A DNA stretch of 64,000 nt from an uncultured Clostridia bacterium (GTDB lineage Bacteria > Bacillota > Clostridia > Peptostreptococcales > Anaerovoracaceae). Within the stretch, counting starts at the first letter, position 1; each line of letters begins with the position of its first letter. The stretch lies in assembly GCA_934271235.1 (NCBI GenBank), contig CAKQQT010000001.1, forward strand, positions 62,001 to 126,000, in the 5' to 3' direction. The notes under the pieces are model-generated. The model was not told where the DNA came from. It ran no database searches and saw only the letters and a program-made list of their open reading frames with translations. The position numbers and the translations under genes were made by a program. Shown in pieces: positions 29,313-38,628 of this stretch.

Positions 29313-30791
29313 TCAGAACGGTTGGATGCGGCCTGTGGCGATCATGAAGATCGCGATCAGCGCGAGGACAATCAAAACGATCGCAAGTACCATTTCATAA
29401 GGACGTTCGAAGATCGGACGTCCTCTTTCTTTTTTGCCGAGGGCATAGACGAGAATGCCGGGCGCGTAGAGGATGCAGGCGATGAAAGTCAGTTCCAGTC
29501 CGGACGAGTAGAGCATCCAGATGCCGTAGGCGGTGCCGATGATCGCGAAGAAACGAGCAACTGCCAGAGAACCGCCGCGTGCGGATGCGTCCGCATCAGA
29601 GGCAAATCCTTCCCCGCGCAGCGTGACTTTCAGATAGTACAGCGCGCTCAAAAAGTACGGGATCATGATCATCGTCGTGCTGAACGTATAAAATACCTGA
29701 TAGGTGGAGGCGCTGAAAAAGATCACGATCAGGAAGAGCTGCACCAGTCCGTTGGTCAGGTAGAGGGCGAAGGATGGCGAGCCGTTTCGGTTGGAGCGCG
29801 CGAAAGCTTTGAGGAACACGCCCTGCTGCGCGGCGGAGTACGGACAATCCGCGGCCAGGATCGTCCAGCCGAGGAGTGCGCCCGCCAGTGAAAGGATGAC
29901 GCCGATGTTGACGACGGCTGCGCCCCAAGGGCCGACGACCGCCTGCAGGATGCCGGCCATCTGTGGATTTTTGAGACCGGCGAGTTCTTCGGTAGTGAGG
30001 ACGCCCATGCTGAGAATGGCGACCAGCACATAGATCGCGAAGATACCGAGGAATCCGGTCAGCGAGGCTTTGCCGACGTCCGAGGAGCGCTTGGCACGTG
30101 CGGAGAGCACGACAGCGCCTTCCACGCCGATGAAGGACCAGACGGTCGCAGATGTGGTCGCTTTGATCTGTGTGGAAATGTCCGGCGCGCCTGGCGTATC
30201 GGCGCCCCAGAAGTTATCCGCAAAGACGGCCGGCCGGAACGCACCTAAAAAAATGATCGCGATCACGAAAACCAGGAGCGGGATCAGCTTGGCGATCGTA
30301 GTAATGACGTTCAGCGCCGCGGCTTCCTGCACGCCTTTTAAGATCAGCCCGTTGAGCAGCCAGATGACGACCGAGGCCAAGACGATCGAGAGCAGATTGT
30401 TGCCGTCGCCGAAGATCGGGAAGAAATGCCCGATGGCGCCGAACAGCAGGGTCGTATAGGAAACGTTGCACAAGAGCGCGCTGACCCAGTAGCCCCAAGC
30501 AGAGTTGAAACCGACAAATTCGCCGAACCCCTCCTTGGCGTAGCTGTAAATGCCGTTGGTCAGGTCGGGACGCACGCGGTTGAGGCCGAAAAAGCACATC
30601 ATCAAGCAGAACATGCCGACGCCGCAGATGCCCCAGCCGACGAGAACACTGCCGGTATGCGCGCCATTAGCGGCCATATCGCCTGCCGTGGTAAAAATAC
30701 CGCCGCCGATCGTCGAGCCGATGATCATGGCGGTCAGTTTGGTAAAGCTCAGGGAATGGTCCTGTCCCTGAGCAGCATGAGATTCATTCAT
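29313..30791 (-). CDS. APC-family basic amino acid permease/antiporter
   Basis: This 492-residue protein has about twelve to thirteen helices. KLTAMIIGSTIGGGIFTTAGD and GVEGAVVLSARAKRSSDVGKA are hallmarks of the arginine/ornithine (ArcD-like) and lysine/cadaverine antiporter branch of APC. Substrate is inferred only to that level. The ATG at 30791 follows AAAGGAG. It is convergent with the previous gene (four bases apart) and divergent from the GntR operon, sharing a palindrome in between. Confidence 0.85.
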   Translation of the reverse strand: MNESHAAQGQDHSLSFTKLTAMIIGSTIGGGIFTTAGDMAANGAHTGSVLVGWGICGVGMFCLMMCFFGLNRVRPDLTNGIYSYAKEGFGEFVGFNSAWGYWVSALLCNVSYTTLLFGAIGHFFPIFGDGNNLLSIVLASVVIWLLNGLILKGVQEAAALNVITTIAKLIPLLVFVIAIIFLGAFRPAVFADNFWGADTPGAPDISTQIKATTSATVWSFIGVEGAVVLSARAKRSSDVGKASLTGFLGIFAIYVLVAILSMGVLTTEELAGLKNPQMAGILQAVVGPWGAAVVNIGVILSLAGALLGWTILAADCPYSAAQQGVFLKAFARSNRNGSPSFALYLTNGLVQLFLIVIFFSASTYQVFYTFSTTMIMIPYFLSALYYLKVTLRGEGFASDADASARGGSLAVARFFAIIGTAYGIWMLYSSGLELTFIACILYAPGILVYALGKKERGRPIFERPYEMVLAIVLIVLALIAIFMIATGRIQPF

Positions 30792-30850
30792 GATATAGGT
30801 CTCCTTTGTGATATTATGTAGGCAAAATGGCTTGACAAACGTCCATTTAT

Positions 30851-30884
30851 GTATTATTGTACTAATTAGATAATACAATAATAC
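30851..30884. promoter_or_regulatory. palindromic operator between APC permease and GntR operon
   Basis: GTATTATTGTA (30851-30861) and TACAATAATAC (30874-30884) form a perfect 11-bp inverted repeat separated by 12 bases. It lies 60 bases before the permease start and about 160 before the GntR gene. It is a plausible GntR or permease-regulator site. Confidence 0.55.
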
Positions 30885-31041
30885 AGATGTATGAAATAGG
30901 ACTCATTCGGAAACTTCAAGCTTAGTATGAGCAAAAAGTACAAAAATATGAAATTTGGAGTGCAGGGACGAAAAATCCAAAAATGAGCGCATGCCCAAAG
31001 CTTTTACGTGGCGCATGCGCAGGAAGGAGTGAGCGGGGAAC

Positions 31042-31422
31042 GTGGATAAACAGTTACAGGAAAATATGCCGATCTACATGCAGATCATGCAAAAAGTCAG
31101 AGAGGCGATCGTGTCCGGCGAGCTCGCGCCGGGGGCGCGCATCGCGTCGGTGCGCGAACTGGCGGGGGAATTCGCGGTGAATCCGAATACCATGCAGCGG
31201 GCGCTGAACGAGCTGGAGCGCGAGGGCCTATTGCTGTCGGAGCGCACCAGTGGGCGGTTTGTGACAAAAGATACGGCACAGATCGACGCGCTGCGCCGCC
31301 AGCTTGCGGAGGAGGCTGCGGCGCGTTTCCGCAGGGAAATGGAGATGTTGGGCTTCAGCGAAAAAGAGATGATCGATTTTTTTCTGACGCATGCGGACAG
31401 CAGCGGTGAAATGGGCGCGTAA
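31042..31422 (+). CDS. GntR-family regulator, YtrA type
   Basis: This 126-residue protein has a GntR winged helix (PIYMQIMQKVREAIVSGELA, then SVRELAGEFAVNPNTMQRAL) and only a short C-terminal dimer helix, the YtrA subfamily layout. YtrA regulators control adjacent ABC exporters, which is exactly what follows. The start is GTG with GGAAGGAG and GGGGA upstream. Confidence 0.88.
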   Translation: MDKQLQENMPIYMQIMQKVREAIVSGELAPGARIASVRELAGEFAVNPNTMQRALNELEREGLLLSERTSGRFVTKDTAQIDALRRQLAEEAAARFRREMEMLGFSEKEMIDFFLTHADSSGEMGA

Positions 31423-31456
31423 AAAAGGCGGCGCCGCGGCGCAAAGGAGGGGAAAA

Positions 31457-32215
31457 ATGGAAGAAAACAAGAAAGAGACCGGCGGCAGAACCTTAAAACT
31501 GGTGACCGAGCCGATCGTTTGCCTGCGGGATGTCAGCAAGCAGTTTGACCGGATCCGGGCACTGGATCACGTCAATCTGGAAATTCCGGAGGGACGCATC
31601 ATCGGACTGCTGGGGCCGAACGGGAGCGGCAAGACGACCCTGCTCAAGATCCTGGCAGGGCTGTATACGCAATATGAGGGCAGCGTGACGATCGACGGTC
31701 TGCGGCCCGGCGCGAAGACCAAGGCGCATACCGCGTATCTGCCGGACAGCAGCTGCCTGCCGGAGAAGATGACCGTCCGGGATATCATGAGGCTTTATGC
31801 GCTTTTTTTCGAGGATTTTGACGTTGAAAAATGTGGGGCGATCCTGCAGACCTTTGAGATCGGACAGAACCAAACGCCGGAAGAAATGTCAAAAGGGATG
31901 ATCGATAAACTGCAGATCTCTCTGGTGATGGCCAGAAAGGCGAGGCTGTATCTGCTGGATGAACCGCTCGGCGGCGTCGATGTGGAGGCCAGAGAGCATG
32001 TGCTGGATCTGATCCTGGAAAATTTCAATCCGAAAGGGACCATGCTGATCGTGACGCATCTGGTGCGCGATATCGAGCGCTTGTTCGATGATGTCATCAT
32101 CCTGAAGCACGGCCGGGTGGAGGCTTTCACGGACAGCGACAGCCTGCGGACGCAGTACAGAGGCTCGCTGGAAGAAGCGCTCAAGGACATGTTTCGCGGG
32201 GAGGCGGAACAGTAA
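31457..32215 (+). CDS. ABC exporter ATP-binding protein
   Basis: This 252-residue ATPase has Walker A GPNGSGKT (53-60) and Walker B LYLLDEPLGG. The signature is weak: MSKGMIDKLQI in place of LSGGQ. The ATG at 31457 follows AAAGGAGGGG. Its close resemblance is to the YtrB/EcsA type of two-component exporters. It is encoded between the GntR regulator and the permease. Confidence 0.88.
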   Translation: MEENKKETGGRTLKLVTEPIVCLRDVSKQFDRIRALDHVNLEIPEGRIIGLLGPNGSGKTTLLKILAGLYTQYEGSVTIDGLRPGAKTKAHTAYLPDSSCLPEKMTVRDIMRLYALFFEDFDVEKCGAILQTFEIGQNQTPEEMSKGMIDKLQISLVMARKARLYLLDEPLGGVDVEAREHVLDLILENFNPKGTMLIVTHLVRDIERLFDDVIILKHGRVEAFTDSDSLRTQYRGSLEEALKDMFRGEAEQ

Positions 32216-32229
32216 AGCAGGGGAGGGGG

Positions 32230-33480
32230 ATGACTATGAAATTACAGAATGTTTGGAAATGCTGCAGGCTGCACGCAAAGCTGGCAGAAAACCAGATCGG
32301 GCTGAGCCTTAGCATTGCTTTCCTTATGACGATCACGGCGCTGCCGGACGCCTTTCCGATCCTGACCGTTTTGGCAGGCTGGATTCCGCTGCTCCTGTCG
32401 ATCTCGTTTTTTGACAAGAGCTGTCGGATGATCTTCGGCAGGACGACGTATGAGCAGGACGGCTGTTTCGTGCGCTGCATGCCGCTGACCGGGAAAGAAC
32501 TGCTTAGCGGCAAATTGCTGCTTGGCAGTATGACTGCATTCGGCATGCTTCTTTTTCTGTTTGTTTTTTTCTCGGAACTGCTGTGGACATTCGGATCTTG
32601 GATATGGGGCAAACGGTTCCGCTATGAGACGGTCCTGCTGTATGAAAAAACAAGCTGGGGGATGATCGCGGCGGCCTTGGCGTTAGGCTTGCTGCTGCTC
32701 GCGCTGTATGCGGTCTGCCTTGCTGCTTTGTACAGCATCCGTATGGCACGAGTTTACCGTCGGGGCGGCGATGCGCGGATGCTGTCCTCGGCAGATCCAC
32801 TGGGGGCTGCCATTCTCCTGCCGCCGATCCTCCTTGCGGTTCCGGTTTTAAAGATTGAAGAGGGGTTGGAACTGCAGACCGAGGTGCTCCTCTTTTTGCT
32901 GTTAAACATTGCTGTGCTGGCAGTGCTCGCGGGTTCGCTGATAAGAGCCGCATATCGGAAGTTTCCCCAAGGAAATGCCGAATATCGGGTTCTGCCTGCT
33001 CGCCGCGGCAAGGCGCGTTCTGCGCAGAAGCTCGCGATCGATCGGGCACTGCTGCAGGCCAAAAGTCCTGCGCAGGTATACGCAAAACTTCTGCGCAGCG
33101 GGAGCGGGAGCAAGCTTTTGCATTCTGTATTGTGGGGCTTGCTGCTGATCCTCCTGCTTTCCGTGCAAGGAGCAAGTGCCTATGTGGCTGTCGTGCTTCT
33201 GATCTGCAGCATTGGACGGGTGCAGTATGAGAACGATACCGCGATGCTGTACGGCAATTGGTGGCGGGATCCGGTAACGCGGAAACCGAGTCAGCTGGCA
33301 GGCGTCTTGTGCGAGATCGGCATGCTGAGCATCCTGTTCGTCGGCGATTTCCTGCTGCTCACTTATGCCAAAATCCCGCAGACTCTGCTGCTGGGCGGTA
33401 TGGCCGCCGTACAGGCCGCAGGCTGTTTCGCTTTTTACCGCCTAAACGTCTGGATGCTGGAAAAAAAGTATGCAGTGTGA
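32230..33480 (+). CDS. ABC exporter membrane subunit
   Basis: This 416-residue protein has about ten membrane helices and a basic cytosolic segment (LPARRGKARSAQKLAIDRAL). FGRTTYEQDGCFVRCMPLTG resembles the early loop seen in ABC-2-type permeases. The start at 32230 or at the ATG six bases later cannot be settled. The gene completes the GntR/ATPase/permease operon. What it exports is unknown. Confidence 0.75.
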   Translation: MTMKLQNVWKCCRLHAKLAENQIGLSLSIAFLMTITALPDAFPILTVLAGWIPLLLSISFFDKSCRMIFGRTTYEQDGCFVRCMPLTGKELLSGKLLLGSMTAFGMLLFLFVFFSELLWTFGSWIWGKRFRYETVLLYEKTSWGMIAAALALGLLLLALYAVCLAALYSIRMARVYRRGGDARMLSSADPLGAAILLPPILLAVPVLKIEEGLELQTEVLLFLLLNIAVLAVLAGSLIRAAYRKFPQGNAEYRVLPARRGKARSAQKLAIDRALLQAKSPAQVYAKLLRSGSGSKLLHSVLWGLLLILLLSVQGASAYVAVVLLICSIGRVQYENDTAMLYGNWWRDPVTRKPSQLAGVLCEIGMLSILFVGDFLLLTYAKIPQTLLLGGMAAVQAAGCFAFYRLNVWMLEKKYAV

Positions 33481-33498
33481 AAATGAGGATAAAAGCGC

Positions 33499-35529
33499 TT
33501 AAAGGCTTTGCAAATAATACAGACCTTTTTTTGTGATTTTTGAGCCACTCCTGCCTTGGCTGACGCTAATGTAGGAATGATTTTTTAAATCTGTCATAAT
33601 TTTTTTCAGGGTACCCTCGCCGACAGTAATTCCCCGTGCGGCCAGTAAAGCCTGCAATGCAAGACGGCCGATTCCTGATGCTGAATTTGAGTTTTGCGCG
33701 ATGGTATCCAAAACAATATCGGACAGTGCTTCATAAGAGAAAATCGGTGTTTCCGTAAGGGCAGGACTTGGTGATTGCAGGATGGGGTCATCGCTTCCGC
33801 TTAAAATATGTGCACCTTGCTGGATCGAGGAAGGCAGTTCTCCTAACAACCGGTAATATAAGGCCGCGTTTTCGAGTTCTCGCACATTGCCCGGCCAAGA
33901 ATGGCGTAAAATCGCTTGAATATCCTTTGGAGCGATATTGTGAAAGCTCTTTCCAAGAAAAGCTTCTAATAAAGGAAGAATATCTTCAGGACGATTTCGG
34001 AGCGGAGCAATATTGATTGAGATGACATTCAAGCGATAAAACAAATCGTTACGAAACTTTCCCGCTAAGACCTGCTTCTCTAAGTTTACATTCGTAGCAG
34101 CTAAAATCCGAACATCTATGTTGATCAATTTATCGCTTCCGATCCGCATGATTTGCCGTTCTTGCAGAACGCGCAGAAGGCGAGACTGTAAACTGGGAGA
34201 GATATCCCCGATTTCATCCAAAAAGATGGTGCCGTGTTGTGCATGCTCAAAAAGGCCGATTTTTCCGTTTTTTTGTGCGCCGGTAAATGAGCCTGCCTCA
34301 TAACCAAAGAGTTCACTCTCAAGCAAAGCCTCCGGTAAGGCAGCGCAATTGATCGCAACAAAGGGTTGGTTCTTTCGATCGGAGAAATTGTGGATGGATT
34401 GAGCGAGAAGCTCTTTGCCTGTACCACTTTCGCCGCGTATTAACACTGTATGATCCGATGGCGCAGCTTTTTTTGCAATGGTAATACAATTCTGCATGGA
34501 AGAGGAGCAGTGGATGATATCTTTAAAATTGTACTTTGCATAAAACCCGCTGCGCTGCAGCTGCTGCGTTAAATTATTTTCAGTATCGCGCAGTCCTTTT
34601 TCGTCTTGTAAAAAGAGAATATAGCCTACAAGTTCATCCAAAAGGGTGACAGACTCTTTGCTTGCCAGATAGTTGACTCCGTGATAGGATACAACCTCGT
34701 CTGTGAATTCCTTTTTTTGGATCAAGACTTCGCTAAAAAACATCTGTTGATCAAAAAGGTCTCCGGAACCAAGACCAAAGAGGTTGTAGGCAGCCTCATT
34801 GATATAGTGCACGCGGTTGTTGAGGTCTAACAAAATAATGGCGCGATGAGACTCTTCGACGACGCTGACGATCATCTGCTCTTTCAGGTAATTGCTGAAA
34901 TAACTGTCGATGAAATTGCTTCCGACCTCCCTCTCGTCATGGATCTTATGGATGAGGTTCCTTTTTACAACAGGGGTTTCCAGATCGAGCAGCGCGATCA
35001 GCTTTTGGAAGGTTTCGAAGCTCACTTCGCGGTTGTGAATGCTGTAAATTTCTTTGATATGTGACGGAATCAAATCCGCAGTATGATGTGCAAGGATGGC
35101 GATATGGATGTTGTCGTACATACCGGAGGCTGCCGAAGCGGGGTCATACGGAATCAAATTTAAATGCCCGATACCAAGCTCATAGATCATATAGATCGTT
35201 TGCAGTGTGCTTTCTCTGGAATCGTTTACAAGCAGAACATTGGAGCCCTTGGGGATATTCGCAAGAGGCTTTAAATACTTTTTCTGGATACTTCTTGTGA
35301 TAACGATGACCTTTGAAAAATCATCAATATGATTCGGCAGGAAGCGAAGCATTTCTTCATAGCAAACCAAATAGGCATCAGCAGAAATTAACTGATGCGG
35401 AGGCATTTCATCTAAATAATAGTTTGTAATCTGAATATAATCGCCGAGAACATTTAAAAGATTGTTTTCAATATAACGAATAGCGGGTTGATTTTCACGA
35501 TCCCGGTAAAAAATAGCGACCTGTTTCAA
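33499..35529 (-). CDS. sigma-54-dependent activator with sensor and PAS domains
   Basis: The likely start is TTG at 35529, since a perfect GGAGGTGATT lies just before it; this gives 676 residues. Residues 1-185 form an unfamiliar sensor-like domain and 215-310 a PAS-like domain. The AAA+ domain has Walker A GESGTGKE (366-373), the sigma-54 contact loop as GSFTGA (413-418) and Walker B TIFLDE. The last 70 residues look like a winged helix (LKKIMTDLKNHSYISVSQGR) rather than the usual Fis-type helix-turn-helix. It is divergent from the cluster that carries two -24/-12 promoters, its obvious targets. Confidence 0.9.
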   Translation of the reverse strand: MKQVAIFYRDRENQPAIRYIENNLLNVLGDYIQITNYYLDEMPPHQLISADAYLVCYEEMLRFLPNHIDDFSKVIVITRSIQKKYLKPLANIPKGSNVLLVNDSRESTLQTIYMIYELGIGHLNLIPYDPASAASGMYDNIHIAILAHHTADLIPSHIKEIYSIHNREVSFETFQKLIALLDLETPVVKRNLIHKIHDEREVGSNFIDSYFSNYLKEQMIVSVVEESHRAIILLDLNNRVHYINEAAYNLFGLGSGDLFDQQMFFSEVLIQKKEFTDEVVSYHGVNYLASKESVTLLDELVGYILFLQDEKGLRDTENNLTQQLQRSGFYAKYNFKDIIHCSSSMQNCITIAKKAAPSDHTVLIRGESGTGKELLAQSIHNFSDRKNQPFVAINCAALPEALLESELFGYEAGSFTGAQKNGKIGLFEHAQHGTIFLDEIGDISPSLQSRLLRVLQERQIMRIGSDKLINIDVRILAATNVNLEKQVLAGKFRNDLFYRLNVISINIAPLRNRPEDILPLLEAFLGKSFHNIAPKDIQAILRHSWPGNVRELENAALYYRLLGELPSSIQQGAHILSGSDDPILQSPSPALTETPIFSYEALSDIVLDTIAQNSNSASGIGRLALQALLAARGITVGEGTLKKIMTDLKNHSYISVSQGRSGSKITKKGLYYLQSL

Positions 35530-35616
35530 AGAAATCACCTCCAAAAGACGATGCTTCATGCAAGATAATTTTACGAATTTTTTCAAAGTATGTCAAGGTT
35601 TCCTTCGGGAATCCGG

Positions 35617-35632
35617 TGGCATAAATATTGCA
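35617..35632 (+). promoter_or_regulatory. sigma-54 promoter 1 (-24/-12)
   Basis: TGGCATAAATATTGCA matches the consensus TGGCAYRnnnnTTGCW at every defined base. It lies 47 bases before the flavin reductase start and on the opposite side of the regulator gene's ribosome site. Confidence 0.88.
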
Positions 35633-35679
35633 TTCTTAAAATGTAAGAAAAAAGATTGCAGCAAAGAAAGGAGAAAAGA

Positions 35680-36282
35680 ATGAAGGTACTTTTGATAAAC
35701 GGAAGCCCGCATGAAAATGGATGTACATTTACCGCATTGCACAGGATTGCCGAGACATTAGAACGGCAAGATGTCTCCACGGAAATTTTCCACATCGGAA
35801 AGACGCCGATAGGCGGATGCATGGATTGCGGATATTGTGCAGAGAAAAAAATTTGTTTCTTTGATGATTGCGTAAATAAAGCTTTGAAAAAAGCGGAGGA
35901 AGCAGATGGCTTTGTATTTGGAACGCCGGTTTACTTTGCTTCTCCAAATGGGTCGATGGTTGCATTCATGGATCGCTTTTTTAAGGCAGGGGACTTTGCG
36001 CATAAGCCTGCTGCTGTTGTAGCCTCAGCAAGACGTGGGGGATGCACGGCAGCGCTGGAGGTCCTGATCAAGTATCCGACGTATAACCAGATGCCCCTGG
36101 TCAGCGCGGATTACTGGCCGATCATTCATGGAAATACGCCGGAAGAAGTCTTGCGAGATGAAGAGGGCTTGCATACTATGGAGACCTTGGGACTGAACAT
36201 GGCATGGCTCCTAAAATGCATTGAAAACGGGGAGAAACCGGTAAAGCGCGAGAAATCGATTTGGACAAATTTTATCAGATAG
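35680..36282 (+). CDS. NAD(P)H-dependent flavin reductase (flavodoxin fold)
   Basis: This 200-residue protein has a flavodoxin-like FMN-binding start (VLLINGSPHENGCTFTAL). A CMDCGYCAEKKICFFDDC segment resembles the Cys cluster of iron-sulfur flavoproteins, and GTPVYFASPNGSM is the second FMN loop. It probably reduces or dehydrogenates a substrate using NAD(P)H. It is the first gene after the sigma-54 promoter; the ATG at 35680 follows AAAGGAG. Confidence 0.82.
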   Translation: MKVLLINGSPHENGCTFTALHRIAETLERQDVSTEIFHIGKTPIGGCMDCGYCAEKKICFFDDCVNKALKKAEEADGFVFGTPVYFASPNGSMVAFMDRFFKAGDFAHKPAAVVASARRGGCTAALEVLIKYPTYNQMPLVSADYWPIIHGNTPEEVLRDEEGLHTMETLGLNMAWLLKCIENGEKPVKREKSIWTNFIR

Positions 36283-36291
36283 GAGGAAATC

Positions 36292-37005
36292 ATGAAAAAG
36301 ATTGCACTTGTGACAGGAGCGGCCGGAGGAATTGGACAGGCGATTGTATGCAGGCTTGCGAAGGAAGGTATGAAAGTATATGCCAATGCCAGAAGTGAGG
36401 AGAAATTAAAAAAGACCCTGGAATTGTGCAAAGGCTGGGATGTCGAACCTTTGATTTTCGATGTGACAGATTTGGCTGATGCGGAACGTAAAATCATGGC
36501 GCTGGAGGGAATCGATTACCTGGTTAACAATGCCGGCAAAAGCATAAGAAAAAAGGCAATTGAGGACTTAACGGAGGAGGATTGGGACAGTATTTTAGAT
36601 ACAAATGCAAAAGGCTATTTTTTCATGATGAAATATGCAATCAGAAAAATGAAAAAGGACGCGGCAATCGTTAACCTGACCTCCGGGGCAGCAAAAACCG
36701 GCGGTGATTTTGTTTCCATTCCGTATTCATCCTCAAAGGGCGCGATCAACGCGCTAACGATTTCGATGGCACGAGAGCTTGCCCCAAGAGGTATTCGAGT
36801 GAATGCTGTTTCACCGGGGTTTGTTGATACGGACATGCTGACTTTGAACGGAAAAGAACGAGACTATTATCCTCCGATCATTCCGTTGGGGCGCCTCGGA
36901 ACAACGGAAGATATCTCCAATGCTGTCTATTTTCTGCTGTCGGATGAGGCAAGCTTTATGACCGGCCAGATCATAGAGGTCAACGGCGGCGATATAATGG
37001 GATAA
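36292..37005 (+). CDS. SDR-family NAD(P)-dependent oxidoreductase
   Basis: This 237-residue classical short-chain dehydrogenase has TGAAGGIG at the N-terminus for the cofactor, NNAG, and the catalytic YSSSK with the upstream Ser (LTSGAA). The C-terminal PLGRLGTTEDISNAV is typical of the 3-oxoacyl-reductase-like branch. It follows the flavin reductase by nine bases with TAGGAGG before its ATG. The substrate is unknown. Confidence 0.88.
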   Translation: MKKIALVTGAAGGIGQAIVCRLAKEGMKVYANARSEEKLKKTLELCKGWDVEPLIFDVTDLADAERKIMALEGIDYLVNNAGKSIRKKAIEDLTEEDWDSILDTNAKGYFFMMKYAIRKMKKDAAIVNLTSGAAKTGGDFVSIPYSSSKGAINALTISMARELAPRGIRVNAVSPGFVDTDMLTLNGKERDYYPPIIPLGRLGTTEDISNAVYFLLSDEASFMTGQIIEVNGGDIMG

Positions 37006-37092
37006 TTGGGATATAAAAAACGAATAGTCCTATTAAACCTGTTTTAGCCGTTGTAAATGCCAAGAGATTGCTGTAAAATCGGTGAAAAGGAA

Positions 37093-37108
37093 TGGCATGA
37101 AAATTGCT
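37093..37108 (+). promoter_or_regulatory. sigma-54 promoter 2 (-24/-12)
   Basis: TGGCATGAAAATTGCT again matches the full TGGCAYRnnnnTTGCW consensus. It lies 74 bases before the NhaC-type antiporter and gives the second part of the cluster its own start. Confidence 0.88.
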
Positions 37109-37182
37109 ATATATTAGAGCACCCGGGAAAATTCATACGTAGACGAAGGCATAAGTAAAAGCTTTTTAGGGAGGTAAAGTTT

Positions 37183-38616
37183 ATGAGTGAGAGCACCAAT
37201 ACGATGACAGGGAAAATGTCATTTGGAAGAGCGGCATTTTGTATTTTATGTCTGATTATTGTTCTTTGTTTAGGTTTTGCAGTCTTCGGACTGGAAACAA
37301 AAGTTGTATTTTTGATCGCATCGGTAGTTGTAACTATTTGTCTGGTTGCATTTGGTTTTAAACTTGATACTGTACTGCTATGGTACGCAGATGGGTGCAG
37401 AGGATCTATCGATGTTGTTCTGATTTTGATGAGTGTCGGCGCGGTAATCGGCACATGGATGGCATCCGGGGTTGTTCCGACCATCATGTACTATGGGATC
37501 AGTTTCCTGACACCGACATCCTTTATGTTGATAGGATTCATCCTTTGCTGTATTGTTTCCTTCTTTGTCGGCAGCTCATACTCCACATTAGCCACGTTAG
37601 GCGTTGCGTTTATGGGCATTGGTACCGGTCTTGGGATGAACTTGGGGCTGGTTGGCGGCATGGTTCTTTCCGGCGCAATGTTCGGCGATAAAATGTCGCC
37701 GTTCTCAGATACCACAAATCTTGCACCTGCAGTATCCGGAACAACCGTATATAAGCATATTAATTCCATGATCTACACCGTGACGCCGGCGTTCATTATC
37801 ACATTTGTTCTTTATGCGGTATTGAGTATGAAAACGAGTACAGCCGGCGCAAAAATGGAAACGGTTGATGCAATGTTAACGGCTTTACATGAGCATTTTA
37901 ACATCACACCGGTGTTGTTGATCGTACCGGTTGTTATTTTAACGCTCGCGGTTTTGAAGGTTCCACCGGTTGTTGCAATGTTGACGAGTGCCTTTTTAGC
38001 AATGTTTATGGGAATGATTTTCCAGGCGGATCATTATGACGTGGTTACCATGCTTTCTGCATTAGGAGACGGTTTTCACACCGACACGGGGAATGATATG
38101 GTAAACAGACTGGTCTGCAGGGGCGGTATTGCATCCATGATGGAAGTTGTTGCATGGACGCTGCTGACGCTGGGCATGGGACAGACGCTGAAAGAATCCG
38201 GCATATTAAGTGCGTTCTTAGAGAAGCTGCTTACCATTATTAAAAAGCCGCGGGATTTAGTCATTGGCACACTGCTTTGTTCCTTGTGTACAGCCTGCCT
38301 GACCGCATCGCAATACTTGGCGATTATGCTTCCGGGCATGTTATTAAAGGATTCCTATACGAAGTTTAAGCTCGATAAAAGGGTTCTTTCCAGAACACTT
38401 GAGGACGGCGGCACCATGTTCTCGTTCATCATCCCGTGGGATACAGCAGGTATCTATACGGCTTCGGTTCTGGGAATTTCAACATTGACATATGCACCTT
38501 ATGCGTTTCTTCTGATTGCGTGTCCGATTGTAGCAGCAGTGTATGCATGCATTGGATTTGCGCAGTTTAAGGATACCGGAGAAGAATCAACTGAAGAGAA
38601 GGCTGTAGAAGCATAG
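37183..38616 (+). CDS. NhaC-family Na+/H+ or substrate antiporter
   Basis: This 477-residue protein has about twelve helices. FGDKMSPFSDTTNLAPAVSG is the NhaC signature. NhaC relatives include Na+/H+ antiporters and malate/lactate or amino acid exchangers. Placement inside a catabolic cluster suggests that it carries the cluster's substrate or product, which is inferred. AGGGAGG precedes the ATG. Confidence 0.85.
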   Translation: MSESTNTMTGKMSFGRAAFCILCLIIVLCLGFAVFGLETKVVFLIASVVVTICLVAFGFKLDTVLLWYADGCRGSIDVVLILMSVGAVIGTWMASGVVPTIMYYGISFLTPTSFMLIGFILCCIVSFFVGSSYSTLATLGVAFMGIGTGLGMNLGLVGGMVLSGAMFGDKMSPFSDTTNLAPAVSGTTVYKHINSMIYTVTPAFIITFVLYAVLSMKTSTAGAKMETVDAMLTALHEHFNITPVLLIVPVVILTLAVLKVPPVVAMLTSAFLAMFMGMIFQADHYDVVTMLSALGDGFHTDTGNDMVNRLVCRGGIASMMEVVAWTLLTLGMGQTLKESGILSAFLEKLLTIIKKPRDLVIGTLLCSLCTACLTASQYLAIMLPGMLLKDSYTKFKLDKRVLSRTLEDGGTMFSFIIPWDTAGIYTASVLGISTLTYAPYAFLLIACPIVAAVYACIGFAQFKDTGEESTEEKAVEA

Positions 38617-38628
38617 AAAGGAGAAAAA

